Part shown: piece after piece, positions 7,502-16,429 of the stretch
Layout of the letters: every line of letters starts with the position of its first letter
Numbering within the stretch: the stretch's first letter is position 1
Assembly (NCBI GenBank): GCA_964514385.1
Contig: CAZEQJ010000020.1
Coordinates: forward strand, 1 to 58,661
Direction: 5' to 3'
Origin: CAZEQJ01 sp964514385
GTDB lineage: Bacteria; Bacteroidota; Bacteroidia; Cytophagales; Cyclobacteriaceae
Length of the DNA stretch: 58,661 nt
Made by a program: the position numbers and the translations under genes
The notes under the pieces: generated by a model
Told to the model about the DNA's origin: nothing
What the model saw: only the letters and a program-made list of their open reading frames with translations
Database searches by the model: none

Positions 7502-9043
7502 TCACACGCCCAACCAGCCTTCCCGGTCCATCGACCGGTATTGGATAGCTTCGGCAAGATGCTCAATCTTAATACTGTCTGACCCTTCCAGATCTGCTAT
7601 AGTACGCGACACTTTTAGGATACGATCATAGGCACGTGCCGAAAGCCTGAGCTTTTCCATAGCATTTTTTAATAAAAGCTTCCCGGGCTGATCTATTCTA
7701 CAAATCTCCTTGATCAGATGTGATGGGATCATGGCATTGGTATATACTCCGTCCTGTCCCTCATAACGCCTGGTTTGCACGTCCCTTGCTGCTATCACAC
7801 GCGTACGGATATCTTTGCTTGCCTCAGACTTTCGATCTGACGATATCTGATCAAAGTTTACCGGTGAAACTTCGATGTGAATATCAATTCTGTCAAGTAG
7901 GGGACCTGATATCTTGTTGAGATAGCGGGCAATAGCTGACGGGCTGTCTTTATGCTCTTTGTTAGGGTCATAGAATTCACCTGAAGGGCTCGGGTTCATG
8001 CTGGCCACCAGCATAAAATTGGCTGGATAGTTCACCGTACCTTTGGCACGACTTATGGATACCACCCTTTCCTCAAGAGGTTGTCGCATAACCTCAAGAA
8101 CCGTCCTCTTAAATTCGGGCAGCTCATCGAGAAAAAGGACACCGTTATGCGATAAGCTGATTTCACCGGGCTGGGGATGACTGCCTCCGCCCACCAGCGC
8201 AACGTCTGAAATAGAATGGTGCGGGCTGCGAAACGGCCGGCGCGCTATGAGTGATGCATTTACGCCGAGCTTTCCTGCTACGGAATGTACTTTGGTTGTT
8301 TCAAGGGCTTCCTGTAGCGTCAGTGGAGGCAGAATGGAAGGAAGCCTTTTAGCCATCATGGTTTTGCCGGCACCCGGCGGGCCGATCATGATCACATTAT
8401 GCCCACCGGCGGCAGCAATTTCAAATGCTCTTTTTATGCTTTCCTGCCCCTGAACATCCGCAAAATCAAGTTCATCTGTCTCCTGCTGATAATAAAATAT
8501 ATCCCGGGTATCGACGACTGTTTCCTCAACCCTTTTAATACCGGTGAGATGGTCTATGGCTTCCTGTAAAGACGAGACACCGTATACATTCAGATTATTT
8601 ACGATAGCTGCTTCTGCCGCATTTTCACTGGGCAGAATAAACCCTTTGAGGTTATGTTTACGGGCTTCGATGGCAATTGGCAGCACACCCTTGATCGGTC
8701 GGAGCGTACCATCAAGTGCAAGTTCACCCATGATAATGTACTGATCAAGGTCCGGTATGTCTATCTGGTTGCTTGACTGGATGACATTTATAGCAATCGG
8801 CAGGTCATAAGCTGAGCCCTCCTTACGGATATCTGCAGGCGCAAGGTTGATCACGACTTTTCGCCGTGGCATGCGATAGCCACAGGCCTTCATAGACGAT
8901 TCTACCCGGTGCTGACTTTCCTTCACGGCATTATCCGGAAGTCCTACAACAAAAAATTTGGTGCCGTCCACAATATTGGATTCTATGGTAATAATGGTTG
9001 CATCTACACCATAGACTGCTCCTCCAAGTGTTTTAGAAAGCAT
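7502..9043 (-). CDS. comM: YifB/ComM family Mg-chelatase-like AAA+ ATPase
   Basis: A 513-residue protein of normal family length. An N-terminal ChlI-type domain (about 1-170, NLAPADIRKEGSAYDLP) precedes a Mg-chelatase-type AAA+ core with Walker A GPPGAGKT and Walker B LFLDELPEF, and a C-terminal Mg-chelatase lid (about 415-510, RAYDRILKVSRTIADLEG). In other bacteria ComM/YifB is a hexameric helicase promoting branch migration during natural transformation. It lies 5 bases downstream of gmhA in the same direction and is probably co-transcribed, although the functions are unrelated. The identification is secure; the role in transformation is inferred from the family. Confidence 0.92.
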   Translation of the reverse strand: MLSKTLGGAVYGVDATIITIESNIVDGTKFFVVGLPDNAVKESQHRVESSMKACGYRMPRRKVVINLAPADIRKEGSAYDLPIAINVIQSSNQIDIPDLDQYIIMGELALDGTLRPIKGVLPIAIEARKHNLKGFILPSENAAEAAIVNNLNVYGVSSLQEAIDHLTGIKRVEETVVDTRDIFYYQQETDELDFADVQGQESIKRAFEIAAAGGHNVIMIGPPGAGKTMMAKRLPSILPPLTLQEALETTKVHSVAGKLGVNASLIARRPFRSPHHSISDVALVGGGSHPQPGEISLSHNGVLFLDELPEFKRTVLEVMRQPLEERVVSISRAKGTVNYPANFMLVASMNPSPSGEFYDPNKEHKDSPSAIARYLNKISGPLLDRIDIHIEVSPVNFDQISSDRKSEASKDIRTRVIAARDVQTRRYEGQDGVYTNAMIPSHLIKEICRIDQPGKLLLKNAMEKLRLSARAYDRILKVSRTIADLEGSDSIKIEHLAEAIQYRSMDREGWLGV

Positions 9044-9048
9044 AGTGG

Positions 9049-9633
9049 TTATATTAGTTGCAATTTATTTTCAAGCAACAATATAAGAATATGTATTATT
9101 TTTATATGGATTTCCTGTATCCGATCCGAATATCCATGATGTGGCACTATCAGGGAATGGTCTGCGGTTTTTACTCCCTTGCCACCATCATTTCCTGTCA
9201 AAAGTACGGTAATCATACCCTTTGCCTTTGCTGCCTCAATAGCATGGAGAATATTGGAAGAGTTGCCACTAGTACTTAAAGCAAGCAGAATATCTCCCTG
9301 CATACCCAACCCTTCAATAAAGCGCGAAAAAATAAATTCAAAGCCGTAGTCATTTCCTGCACATGTGATATGAGATGGATCGGAAATAGCCATTGCCGGC
9401 AAAGCTTTTCTTTCATTTCTGAACCGCCCACTCAGCTCTTCGGCAAAATGCATGGCATCACAGTGAGATCCACCATTGCCACACGATATGATTTTTCTGC
9501 CGCCTGAAATTGCTTTTACCATGATGTCGGCTGCATCATTTATCGACTTCAGCAATACTTCGTCATGCAGGACAGTATCCAATACATTGCGTGCCTGTGT
9601 AAGCTCTGATTTAATGCTATCTAAATCGGTCAT
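9049..9633 (-). CDS. gmhA: D-sedoheptulose-7-phosphate isomerase
   Basis: A 194-residue SIS-domain protein. ISCGNGGSHCDAMHFAEELSGR and LALSTSGNSSNI are the GmhA substrate-binding signatures, and the C-terminal QEIHIKIIHIL helix carries the conserved His/Glu cluster. GmhA turns sedoheptulose 7-phosphate into glycero-manno-heptose 7-phosphate, the first step to the heptoses of lipopolysaccharide cores or S-layer glycans, in the cytoplasm. It is the middle gene of a three-gene operon (9652-10023, gmhA, comM). No other heptose gene is nearby. Confidence 0.92.
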   Translation of the reverse strand: MTDLDSIKSELTQARNVLDTVLHDEVLLKSINDAADIMVKAISGGRKIISCGNGGSHCDAMHFAEELSGRFRNERKALPAMAISDPSHITCAGNDYGFEFIFSRFIEGLGMQGDILLALSTSGNSSNILHAIEAAKAKGMITVLLTGNDGGKGVKTADHSLIVPHHGYSDRIQEIHIKIIHILILLLENKLQLI

Positions 9634-9651
9634 ACCTAGACAGGGGGGTCA

Positions 9652-10023
9652 TCAGGGTTGAGAGGAAGTATCATCAGATGAAGCGCTTTCCTCACGGGTG
9701 GAAGGTGTTGACTGATTTTCCTTTTTGTCATACAACTTTGCCTTCAGCTGGGTAATCTCTGCTTCTAGTTTTTTTGATTTTTTCTTATACGGGCTTGCCA
9801 CCACAAAACCAATAATAAAATCCACCAAAAATAAGAGTATTCCGAACATACCTATGTATTTCAGTTTGTTGAGGTATGTCAAAAGGTCAAAAACTCGGTT
9901 AAGGTTACTGATCACCCACTCTTCATTGATAATTAGGGAAGCGATTAAGATGGCCAGGTGGTAAATACCGAAGATAGAGTAAAAAACGATTTTAAACGTT
10001 CGTAGCCTGTCAGGTGACTTCAT
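9652..10023 (-). CDS. Two-span membrane protein with charged, low-complexity tail
   Basis: A 123-residue protein with two hydrophobic spans (about 10-30 and 55-77), a basic stretch KKKSKK, a short predicted coiled coil (LEAEITQLKAKLYDK) and a Ser/Thr/Glu-rich disordered tail. I recognise no characterised family; similar small proteins are common in Bacteroidota. It lies 18 bases upstream of gmhA in the same direction, so it likely leads that operon. A promoter-like element is 53 bases upstream of its start. Confidence 0.65.
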   Translation of the reverse strand: MKSPDRLRTFKIVFYSIFGIYHLAILIASLIINEEWVISNLNRVFDLLTYLNKLKYIGMFGILLFLVDFIIGFVVASPYKKKSKKLEAEITQLKAKLYDKKENQSTPSTREESASSDDTSSQP

Positions 10024-10075
10024 AAAGGAAAAATAAAACCTATTTTTGGTAAAAATAAGATTATTAGAGATTAGC

Positions 10076-10083
10076 CAAAACTA
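10076..10083 (-). promoter_or_regulatory. Bacteroidota -7 element for the 10023-to-7502 operon
   Basis: On the minus strand the bases read TAGTTTTG, a full match to TAnnTTTG. It would start transcription about 45 bases before the ATG at 10023. No clear -33 TTG is seen at the right distance. Confidence 0.4.
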
Positions 10084-10217
10084 ATGACCTGTTATTTTTT
10101 AAGGACTTTGGTAAATCAACCTCTTATTACCAGAATTTAACACAGTATATTTTACATTATCTAAAAAAAAAGGTAAATCGAATTCAAACGGCAAAGGCCT
10201 GAAAAGTGACATTAATT

Positions 10218-10230
10218 ATTGATAATCAAT
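10218..10230. promoter_or_regulatory. Perfect 13-base palindrome upstream of sucA
   Basis: ATTGAT-A-ATCAAT is a perfect odd palindrome 31 bases before the predicted -33 box of the sucA promoter. Its position suits an operator, but no regulator is known for it and the sequence is AT-rich. The rest of the 282-base spacer (10024-10305) shows no ORF or hairpin. Confidence 0.3.
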
Positions 10231-10260
10231 GATATTTGCTTATTCGTTTAGGCGGTTTTA

Positions 10261-10287
10261 TTGAGTTATATAAGATTGCTACCTTTG
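10261..10287 (+). promoter_or_regulatory. Promoter of the sucA-sucB-lpdA operon
   Basis: TACCTTTG (10280-10287) matches the -7 consensus TAnnTTTG, and TTG at 10261-10263 sits at the spacing expected for the -33 element. The predicted start site is about 10 bases before the ATG at 10306, giving a very short leader. Confidence 0.6.
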
Positions 10288-10305
10288 CTTCTGTAACGAA
10301 TTGTT

Positions 10306-13041
10306 ATGTCCATGGATAAATTTTCATATGTCGCCAACGCTGATCCGGCTGCTCTGGAAGAGCTGTATCAGCATTACCTGACCGAACCTCAATCAGTAGA
10401 CAACAGCTGGCAGCGCTTTTTCGAAGGATATGAGTTTTCACTCGCACGCTGGGGGGAAAAGAATGGAGTTTCGAAAGGTGATTTTTCCAATGATGAGGTG
10501 AGGGTGTATCAGTTTATCGATGCTTACCGCGAATATGGCCATCTGCAGTCTTCCACCAATCCTGTAAGAAAACGTCTCGACCGCAAAGCTGGTCTTTCGT
10601 TGACGGACTTCGGGTTTTCAGAACAGGATCTGGACAGGGAATTTCACGCAGGGGAAGAACTTGGGCTGGGCAAGGCATCCCTTCGCGACATTGTCAATAC
10701 CCTTCGCCGTATTTATGAACATACCATAGGCTGGGATTATTATGAGGTACGTAACAGGGAGCGTTTTCGCTGGATACGTGAAGCTGTAGAGAAGCAGTAC
10801 CCTAAGTGGAAACCATCTTTTGAAGACGAAAAGCACCTGTTAAAAAAGCTAAATGAGGCGGTAGTCTTTGAAAACTTCCTGCATACCAAGTATGTCGGTC
10901 AGAAACGATTTTCACTCGAAGGAGGAGAAAGTACGATACCTGCACTCGACACGCTTATCAATGCCCTTGCCGATCTTGGAGCCGAAGAAGTAAATATTGG
11001 TATGGCACACCGTGGCCGGTTGAACGTACTGGCCAATATTATGCAGAAAACATATGAGCAGATATTTAATGAATTTGAAGGACAGGTTGTCATTGATTCC
11101 ACTATGGGGGATGGTGATGTCAAATACCATCTTGGCTTTTCATCTGAGATCACTACGCGCTCGGGAAAAAATGTTTTCGTAAACCTGGTGCCTAACCCTT
11201 CCCATCTTGAAGCCGTGAATCCGGTAGTAGAGGGGATAAGCCGTGCTAAATCTGACTTTGTATACGACAATGACCATAGCAAAGTAGTGCCCATCCTTAT
11301 CCATGGCGATGCAGCCATAGCCGCACAGGGTATTGTATACGAAGTAGCTCAGATGTCGGAGCTGGAAGGATATCATACCGGTGGCACCATACATTTTGTA
11401 ATCAACAACCAGCTGGGCTTCACTACTGATTTCATTGATGCGAGATCATCTACCTATTCCACGGATGTGGCTGATATCATCGACAGTCCGGTATTTCACG
11501 TCAATGGTGACGACCCGGAAGCGGTGATGTTTGTATGCAAAATAGCGGCCGAGTTCCGTCAGAAATTTCAAAGAGATGTGTTCATCGACATGGTATGCTA
11601 CAGAAGGCATGGCCATAATGAAAGTGATGAACCGAAATTCACGCAACCCAAGCTATACAATATTATATCCAAGCACCCAAATCCACGGGAGGTTTATACC
11701 CAGAAGCTGATTGAAAAGGGCAATGTGGAAGCTGAAATAGCCAAACAGATGGATGAGGAATTTCGGGGTCTGCTTCAGGACAGGTTAAATATGGTAAAGC
11801 AAAAACCCCTGCCCTATCAACCACAACCTTTACAGAAGCAATGGGCAAAACTGAGATGGAGCAAGCCGGAAGATTTCAATAACTCACCGGAAACAGCGAT
11901 TTCCAAAGAACTCATCGACAAAATAGGCAAAGCACTCATCAATGTACCGCAAGGGTTTAAGCCATTACGCCAGGTTGAACGTTTGATCAAGGAAAGGAAA
12001 AAAATGTTCGACGATGGCAATTATAACTGGGCTACTGCCGAGTTAATGGCATTTGGTGCCTGCCTTGTCGATAACAATTTTGTTAGAGTATCCGGACAGG
12101 ATTCTATCCGGGGTACGTTCTCTCATCGACATGCTGTGCTGTTCGATGCTGAGACAAATGAGCCCTACAGCAGCCTCGACTATATTCAGGAAGGTCAGGA
12201 GCAGTTGAGAATTTATAATAGCCTGCTGTCAGAATATGGAGTTTTGGGTTTTGAATTTGGTTATTCCCTGGCAAACCCTAACTCACTTACTATCTGGGAG
12301 GCTCAATTTGGTGACTTTGCCAATGGTGCCCAGGTTATGATCGATCAGTTTATCACCTGTGCCGAATCCAAATGGCAGAGAATGAGTGGACTTGTGATGC
12401 TCCTGCCACATGGCTACGAAGGTCAGGGTCCAGAGCATTCAAGTGCACGCCTTGAGCGGTTTTTGCAGATGTCTGCCGAATACAACGTCATTGTAGCAAA
12501 CATTACCTCTCCTGCCAATTATTTCCATGCTCTTCGAAGGCAGCTTGCATGGGATTTTCGCAAGCCTTTGGTAGTGATGTCACCTAAATCTTTGCTGCGT
12601 AATCCGGTTGCTATGAGCCCTGAAAAAGAATTTATTGAAGGGAAATTCAGAGAAGTCATCGACGACCCTGTAGCCAAAGCTACCAAAACGAAGCGTCTGC
12701 TGCTTTGCACCGGAAAAATCTATTACGACCTGCTTGAAGAAAAGGAAAAACAAAACCGCGATGATGTAGCCATCGTGCGGATCGAACAGCTTTATCCCTT
12801 CCCTAAAGAACAGGTAGATAGCATAATTAAAAAATATAAAACGCGTGAAATATTCTGGGTACAGGAAGAGCCTGAGAATATGGGAGCCTGGAGCTTCCTG
12901 CTTCGGTTCTATCGTAAAGAGCCGCTCGAAGTGATAAGCAGGAAAATCAGTGCCTCGCCTGCCACGGGCTTTGCAAAAACACACGCTGAAGAACAGAAAA
13001 GAATTATTGAAAAATCATTTGCCCCATTAAACGATAAATAA
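10306..13041 (+). CDS. sucA: 2-oxoglutarate dehydrogenase E1 component
   Basis: This 911-residue, full-length thiamine-diphosphate enzyme opens with the E1o N-terminus (residues 3-40, ending NSWQRFFEGYE), which docks on the complex. E1 signatures are present: NIGMAHRGRLNVLAN, HLGFSSE, PSHLEAVNPVVEG, HGDAAIAAQG and CYRRHGHNESDEP. GTFSHRHAV and LLPHGYEGQGPEHSSAR are in the C-terminal half. It decarboxylates 2-oxoglutarate and passes the succinyl group to the lipoyl arms of E2 in the TCA cycle. Its TAA overlaps the ATG of sucB (TAATG), so E1 and E2 are translationally coupled. ATG 10306 is preferred; ATG 10312 is possible. Confidence 0.97.
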   Translation: MSMDKFSYVANADPAALEELYQHYLTEPQSVDNSWQRFFEGYEFSLARWGEKNGVSKGDFSNDEVRVYQFIDAYREYGHLQSSTNPVRKRLDRKAGLSLTDFGFSEQDLDREFHAGEELGLGKASLRDIVNTLRRIYEHTIGWDYYEVRNRERFRWIREAVEKQYPKWKPSFEDEKHLLKKLNEAVVFENFLHTKYVGQKRFSLEGGESTIPALDTLINALADLGAEEVNIGMAHRGRLNVLANIMQKTYEQIFNEFEGQVVIDSTMGDGDVKYHLGFSSEITTRSGKNVFVNLVPNPSHLEAVNPVVEGISRAKSDFVYDNDHSKVVPILIHGDAAIAAQGIVYEVAQMSELEGYHTGGTIHFVINNQLGFTTDFIDARSSTYSTDVADIIDSPVFHVNGDDPEAVMFVCKIAAEFRQKFQRDVFIDMVCYRRHGHNESDEPKFTQPKLYNIISKHPNPREVYTQKLIEKGNVEAEIAKQMDEEFRGLLQDRLNMVKQKPLPYQPQPLQKQWAKLRWSKPEDFNNSPETAISKELIDKIGKALINVPQGFKPLRQVERLIKERKKMFDDGNYNWATAELMAFGACLVDNNFVRVSGQDSIRGTFSHRHAVLFDAETNEPYSSLDYIQEGQEQLRIYNSLLSEYGVLGFEFGYSLANPNSLTIWEAQFGDFANGAQVMIDQFITCAESKWQRMSGLVMLLPHGYEGQGPEHSSARLERFLQMSAEYNVIVANITSPANYFHALRRQLAWDFRKPLVVMSPKSLLRNPVAMSPEKEFIEGKFREVIDDPVAKATKTKRLLLCTGKIYYDLLEEKEKQNRDDVAIVRIEQLYPFPKEQVDSIIKKYKTREIFWVQEEPENMGAWSFLLRFYRKEPLEVISRKISASPATGFAKTHAEEQKRIIEKSFAPLNDK

Positions 13042-14576
13042 TGAGCACAGAAATCAAAGTACCTACAGTTGGCGAATCGATCAATGAGGTTACCGTCGCT
13101 CAGTGGATGAAAAAGGACGGCGACTTTGTGGAAGTAGACGAAATTTTATGCGAGCTCGAATCAGACAAAGCAACTTTTGAAGTCACGGCAGAATCGTCCG
13201 GAACATTAAAAATTATTGCGAAAGAAGGTGAAACCCTCGAAATAGGCGCTACACTTTGCAGTATTGATGAAAATGGAGCCGGATCATCTTCTGATAAATC
13301 CAGTCAAAAATCTCATGCTGAAAGCAGTCCTAAATCAGAAAAAGTTGCCGATGCCCAGCCTGAAGCCACAGGAGAAGTTAAAAAAATGGTAGTGCCTTCT
13401 GTGGGTGAGTCGATCACTGAAGTTACTCTCTCACAATGGATGAAAAAAGAGGGCGATGCTGTAGAACTCGATGAAGTGCTGGCTGAGATAGAGTCAGATA
13501 AAGCTACTTTTGAACTGACAGCTGAAGCCAGCGGCATATTGCACATTGTGGCTGAGGAAGGAGCTACCTTAGAAGTGGGAGCACATGTTTGTGATATTGA
13601 AGTTACCACAGGTACCAGCTCCAAACCTTCTGATTCAGAACACCGCGAGGCGACATCAAAAGCTGATGACGAAGGCCCTGTTGCATCGCCAGCGGCATCC
13701 AAAATCATCGCTGAAAACAATATATCAGCCGCTGAAATAAAAGGCACAGGCAAAGATGGCCGCATCACCAAGGAAGATGCATTGAAAGCTGTAGAAGATG
13801 CTAAATCAAAACCGGCCGTAAGCAAAGAGGAAAAAACGGAAACCGCTGAGAGTCCGGCACCTCAGGTTCAGGGTGAACGTAGCGAGGAAAGAAAACGCAT
13901 GTCGAGCCTGCGAAAAACGGTATCGCGCCGCCTAGTGGCAGTGAAAAATGAAACTGCCATGCTGACTACCTTCAATGAGGTAGACATGAAGCCCATTATG
14001 GACATCCGAAAACAGTACAAAGAACAGTTTAAGGAAAAGTATGAAGTCGGGCTTGGGTTTATGTCATTTTTCACGCGAGCTGTGACCCTGGCGCTTCAGG
14101 AGTGGCCGGCAGTAAACGCCAAAATTGATGGAGATGAGATCATCTATCATCATTATGCTGATATTTCCATTGCTGTCTCCGCTCCAAAAGGTTTGATGGT
14201 ACCCGTAATTCGTAATGCAGAACGTATGAGTTTTCAGGAAATAGAAAAGGAAATAATACGTCTTGCTACCCGGGCACGTGAAAACAAGCTATCCATCGAA
14301 GAAATGGAAGGGGGAACCTTTACCATCACGAATGGGGGTATATTTGGATCAATGCTGTCTACGCCTATTATCAATGCTCCTCAATCTGCTATTTTGGGTA
14401 TGCATAATATTGTGGAACGAGCTGTTGTCATAAACGGAGAGGTGGTTGTACGTCCAATGATGTATGTAGCCTTGTCTTATGACCACAGAATTATTGACGG
14501 CCGCGAGTCGGTAAGCTTTTTAGTACGTGTAAAACAACTGTTGGAGGATCCTGTAAGGCTCCTTCTGGAAATATAA
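13041..14576 (+). CDS. sucB: Dihydrolipoyl succinyltransferase (2-oxoglutarate dehydrogenase E2) with two lipoyl domains
   Basis: A 511-residue E2 enzyme. It carries two biotinyl/lipoyl domains (about 1-77 and 115-190), each with the ESDKATFE hairpin; lipoyl lysines are K43 and K154. Ser/Glu/Lys-rich linkers, a peripheral subunit-binding domain (about 212-252, SPAASKIIAENNI) and the catalytic domain (about 280-511) follow, with the active-site His in SYDHRIIDGR. The single-lipoyl E. coli SucB is shorter. It transfers succinyl from E1 to CoA. It sits between sucA (overlapping) and lpdA (4-base gap), so one mRNA encodes the full E1-E2-E3 set. Confidence 0.96.
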   Translation: MSTEIKVPTVGESINEVTVAQWMKKDGDFVEVDEILCELESDKATFEVTAESSGTLKIIAKEGETLEIGATLCSIDENGAGSSSDKSSQKSHAESSPKSEKVADAQPEATGEVKKMVVPSVGESITEVTLSQWMKKEGDAVELDEVLAEIESDKATFELTAEASGILHIVAEEGATLEVGAHVCDIEVTTGTSSKPSDSEHREATSKADDEGPVASPAASKIIAENNISAAEIKGTGKDGRITKEDALKAVEDAKSKPAVSKEEKTETAESPAPQVQGERSEERKRMSSLRKTVSRRLVAVKNETAMLTTFNEVDMKPIMDIRKQYKEQFKEKYEVGLGFMSFFTRAVTLALQEWPAVNAKIDGDEIIYHHYADISIAVSAPKGLMVPVIRNAERMSFQEIEKEIIRLATRARENKLSIEEMEGGTFTITNGGIFGSMLSTPIINAPQSAILGMHNIVERAVVINGEVVVRPMMYVALSYDHRIIDGRESVSFLVRVKQLLEDPVRLLLEI

Positions 14577-14580
14577 AACT

Positions 14581-15975
14581 ATGGATTTTGATGTTATCGT
14601 AATTGGATCAGGACCTGGGGGATATGTGGCCGCCATCCGGTGTGCCCAACTGGGGTTAAAAACGGCTATTGTTGAAAAATACGATTCCCTCGGGGGTACC
14701 TGCCTGAATGTAGGGTGTATACCTTCAAAAGCGCTGCTGGATTCATCCGAGCATTATCATAATGCACAGCATACTTTCAAAGATCACGGCATTAAAACCG
14801 GCAAGCTGGGTATAGACTTCAAGCAGATGATCAAAAGAAAAGATGAAGTAGTGTCCACTACAGTCGGTGGCGTTGAGTTTCTGATGAAGAAAAACAAGAT
14901 TAAAGTTTATCATGGCCTCGGAAGCTTTAAGGACGAACACACCATTCATGTGGAAGGTAAGGATACAACCGATATCACGGGTGAAAATATCATCATTGCC
15001 ACCGGCTCAAAGCCTGCCTCGCTTCCATTTATAAAATTAGACAAGGAACGCGTGATCACAAGTACAGAGGCGTTGTCACTGAAGGAAGTCCCTAAGCATA
15101 TGATTGTAATTGGTGGTGGTATCATCGGGATGGAGCTTGGTTCAGTCTATGGTCGCCTTGGAGCTAAAGTTTCCGTGGTCGAGTTTCTCGATTCCATCAT
15201 CCCTTCCATGGACCATACCATGGGCAAGGAACTCAAAAAATCATTGGGTAAACTAGGATTTGAATTTCATCTGAGCCACAAGGTGACAGAGGTTAGCAGG
15301 TCCGGTGATGAGGTGACTGTAGTGGCTGAAAATGCCAAAGGTGAGAAGCTGGAGCTTAAAGGAGATTATTGCCTGGTATCGATAGGACGAAAAGCGTACA
15401 CCGAAGGGCTGAATCTTGAAAATGTGGGTATAACGACCGACGATCGGGGCCGGGTGAAAACAGATGATCATTTGCGTACTGCCAAAAAACATATTTATGC
15501 CATTGGTGATGTGGTAGCAGGAACGATGCTGGCTCATAAAGCAGAGGAAGAAGGCACATTTGTTGCTGAAACCATAGCGGGCCAAAAGCCACATATCAAT
15601 TATCGACTTATCCCGGGAGTGGTTTACACATGGCCGGAGGTAGCAGGTGTCGGATATACAGAAAACGAGCTAAAAGAAATGGGTACTCCATTCAAGGTAG
15701 GGCAATTTCCTTACAAGGCACTGGGAAGAGCCAGAGCCTCAATGGATATTGATGGTACCATAAAAATACTTGCCCATAAAGATTCGGATGAAATTCTGGG
15801 TGCTCACATTATCGGTGCACGAGCAGCTGACATGATCATGGAAGCCGTTGTAGCAATGGAATTCAGGGCATCAGCAGAAGATATTGTACGCATGTCGCAT
15901 CCTCATCCCACCTACACCGAAGCATTTAGAGAGGCTTGCATGGCGGCTACTGAAAACCGTCCGATACATATTTAG
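14581..15975 (+). CDS. lpdA: Dihydrolipoyl dehydrogenase (E3)
   Basis: A 464-residue flavoprotein disulfide reductase. The FAD motif GSGPGGY is near residue 9, the redox disulfide is in GGTCLNVGCIPSKALL, the NAD motif GGGIIGMELG is near residue 178, and the C-terminal His-Glu pair is in HPHPTYTEA. It reoxidises dihydrolipoyl arms and reduces NAD. Its position, 4 bases behind sucB, dedicates it to the 2-oxoglutarate dehydrogenase complex, though it may serve other complexes. Its stop overlaps by 4 bases the end of the opposing small gene. Confidence 0.97.
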   Translation: MDFDVIVIGSGPGGYVAAIRCAQLGLKTAIVEKYDSLGGTCLNVGCIPSKALLDSSEHYHNAQHTFKDHGIKTGKLGIDFKQMIKRKDEVVSTTVGGVEFLMKKNKIKVYHGLGSFKDEHTIHVEGKDTTDITGENIIIATGSKPASLPFIKLDKERVITSTEALSLKEVPKHMIVIGGGIIGMELGSVYGRLGAKVSVVEFLDSIIPSMDHTMGKELKKSLGKLGFEFHLSHKVTEVSRSGDEVTVVAENAKGEKLELKGDYCLVSIGRKAYTEGLNLENVGITTDDRGRVKTDDHLRTAKKHIYAIGDVVAGTMLAHKAEEEGTFVAETIAGQKPHINYRLIPGVVYTWPEVAGVGYTENELKEMGTPFKVGQFPYKALGRARASMDIDGTIKILAHKDSDEILGAHIIGARAADMIMEAVVAMEFRASAEDIVRMSHPHPTYTEAFREACMAATENRPIHI

Positions 15976-16238
15976 AACACTACCCTGCGGATATCAGAAA
16001 TTACACGTTTCGGTATCATGGACCGGTCACCCAGGATTATTTCTTCCCGGGTGACCTTTTTTATTTTTGATATCACAATCCTCCTCGATGCATGATCCGT
16101 TTTATATGTAATCTTGACATGGCCCGGTGTATTACTGCTGAATTCCAAAGCCTCATGTACCAGCTGCTCGCGCCTTAAGATCAGCGCCTCACTCTCAAAA
16201 ACCTCCTTGGTCCTGAAAAAACTCTCCCCACAAATCAT
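15972..16238 (-). CDS. Small hypothetical protein
   Basis: An 88-residue cytoplasmic-looking protein, rich in Arg, Lys and Glu, with no signal or membrane segment. The core alternates beta-like strands (HVKITYKT, SRRIVISKIKKV) and ends RRVVF. I recognise no family. A promoter-like element lies 27 bases upstream, and the gene converges on lpdA with a 4-base overlap. The fixed reading frame and the promoter make it a credible gene, but no function can be suggested. Confidence 0.55.
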   Translation of the reverse strand: MICGESFFRTKEVFESEALILRREQLVHEALEFSSNTPGHVKITYKTDHASRRIVISKIKKVTREEIILGDRSMIPKRVISDIRRVVF

Positions 16239-16264
16239 ATCTCCCTTGCTTAGTTTTACTTAAA

Positions 16265-16272
16265 CAAATTTA
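16265..16272 (-). promoter_or_regulatory. -7 element for the small gene at 16238
   Basis: The minus strand reads TAAATTTG, a full match to TAnnTTTG, 27 bases before the start codon. No -33 element is evident at the usual distance. Confidence 0.4.
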
Positions 16273-16392
16273 AGCCGGGTATATGCATTAAAATAATCAA
16301 ACTACACCTTCTCATATTTATGTAAGGTTAGGTACATTTTTCAATCCCTGGGTTTTAGTGCAGCACTTTTTTTCTACACTCACATTTTCATC

Positions 16393-16400
16393 TAACTTTG
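16393..16400 (+). promoter_or_regulatory. -7 element of the carB promoter
   Basis: TAACTTTG matches TAnnTTTG and lies 30 bases before the carB ATG. The -33 region is a T-tract rather than a clear TTG. Confidence 0.5.
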
Positions 16401-16429
16401 CACCAATTTAACCTATCCCAAAAGTAAAC

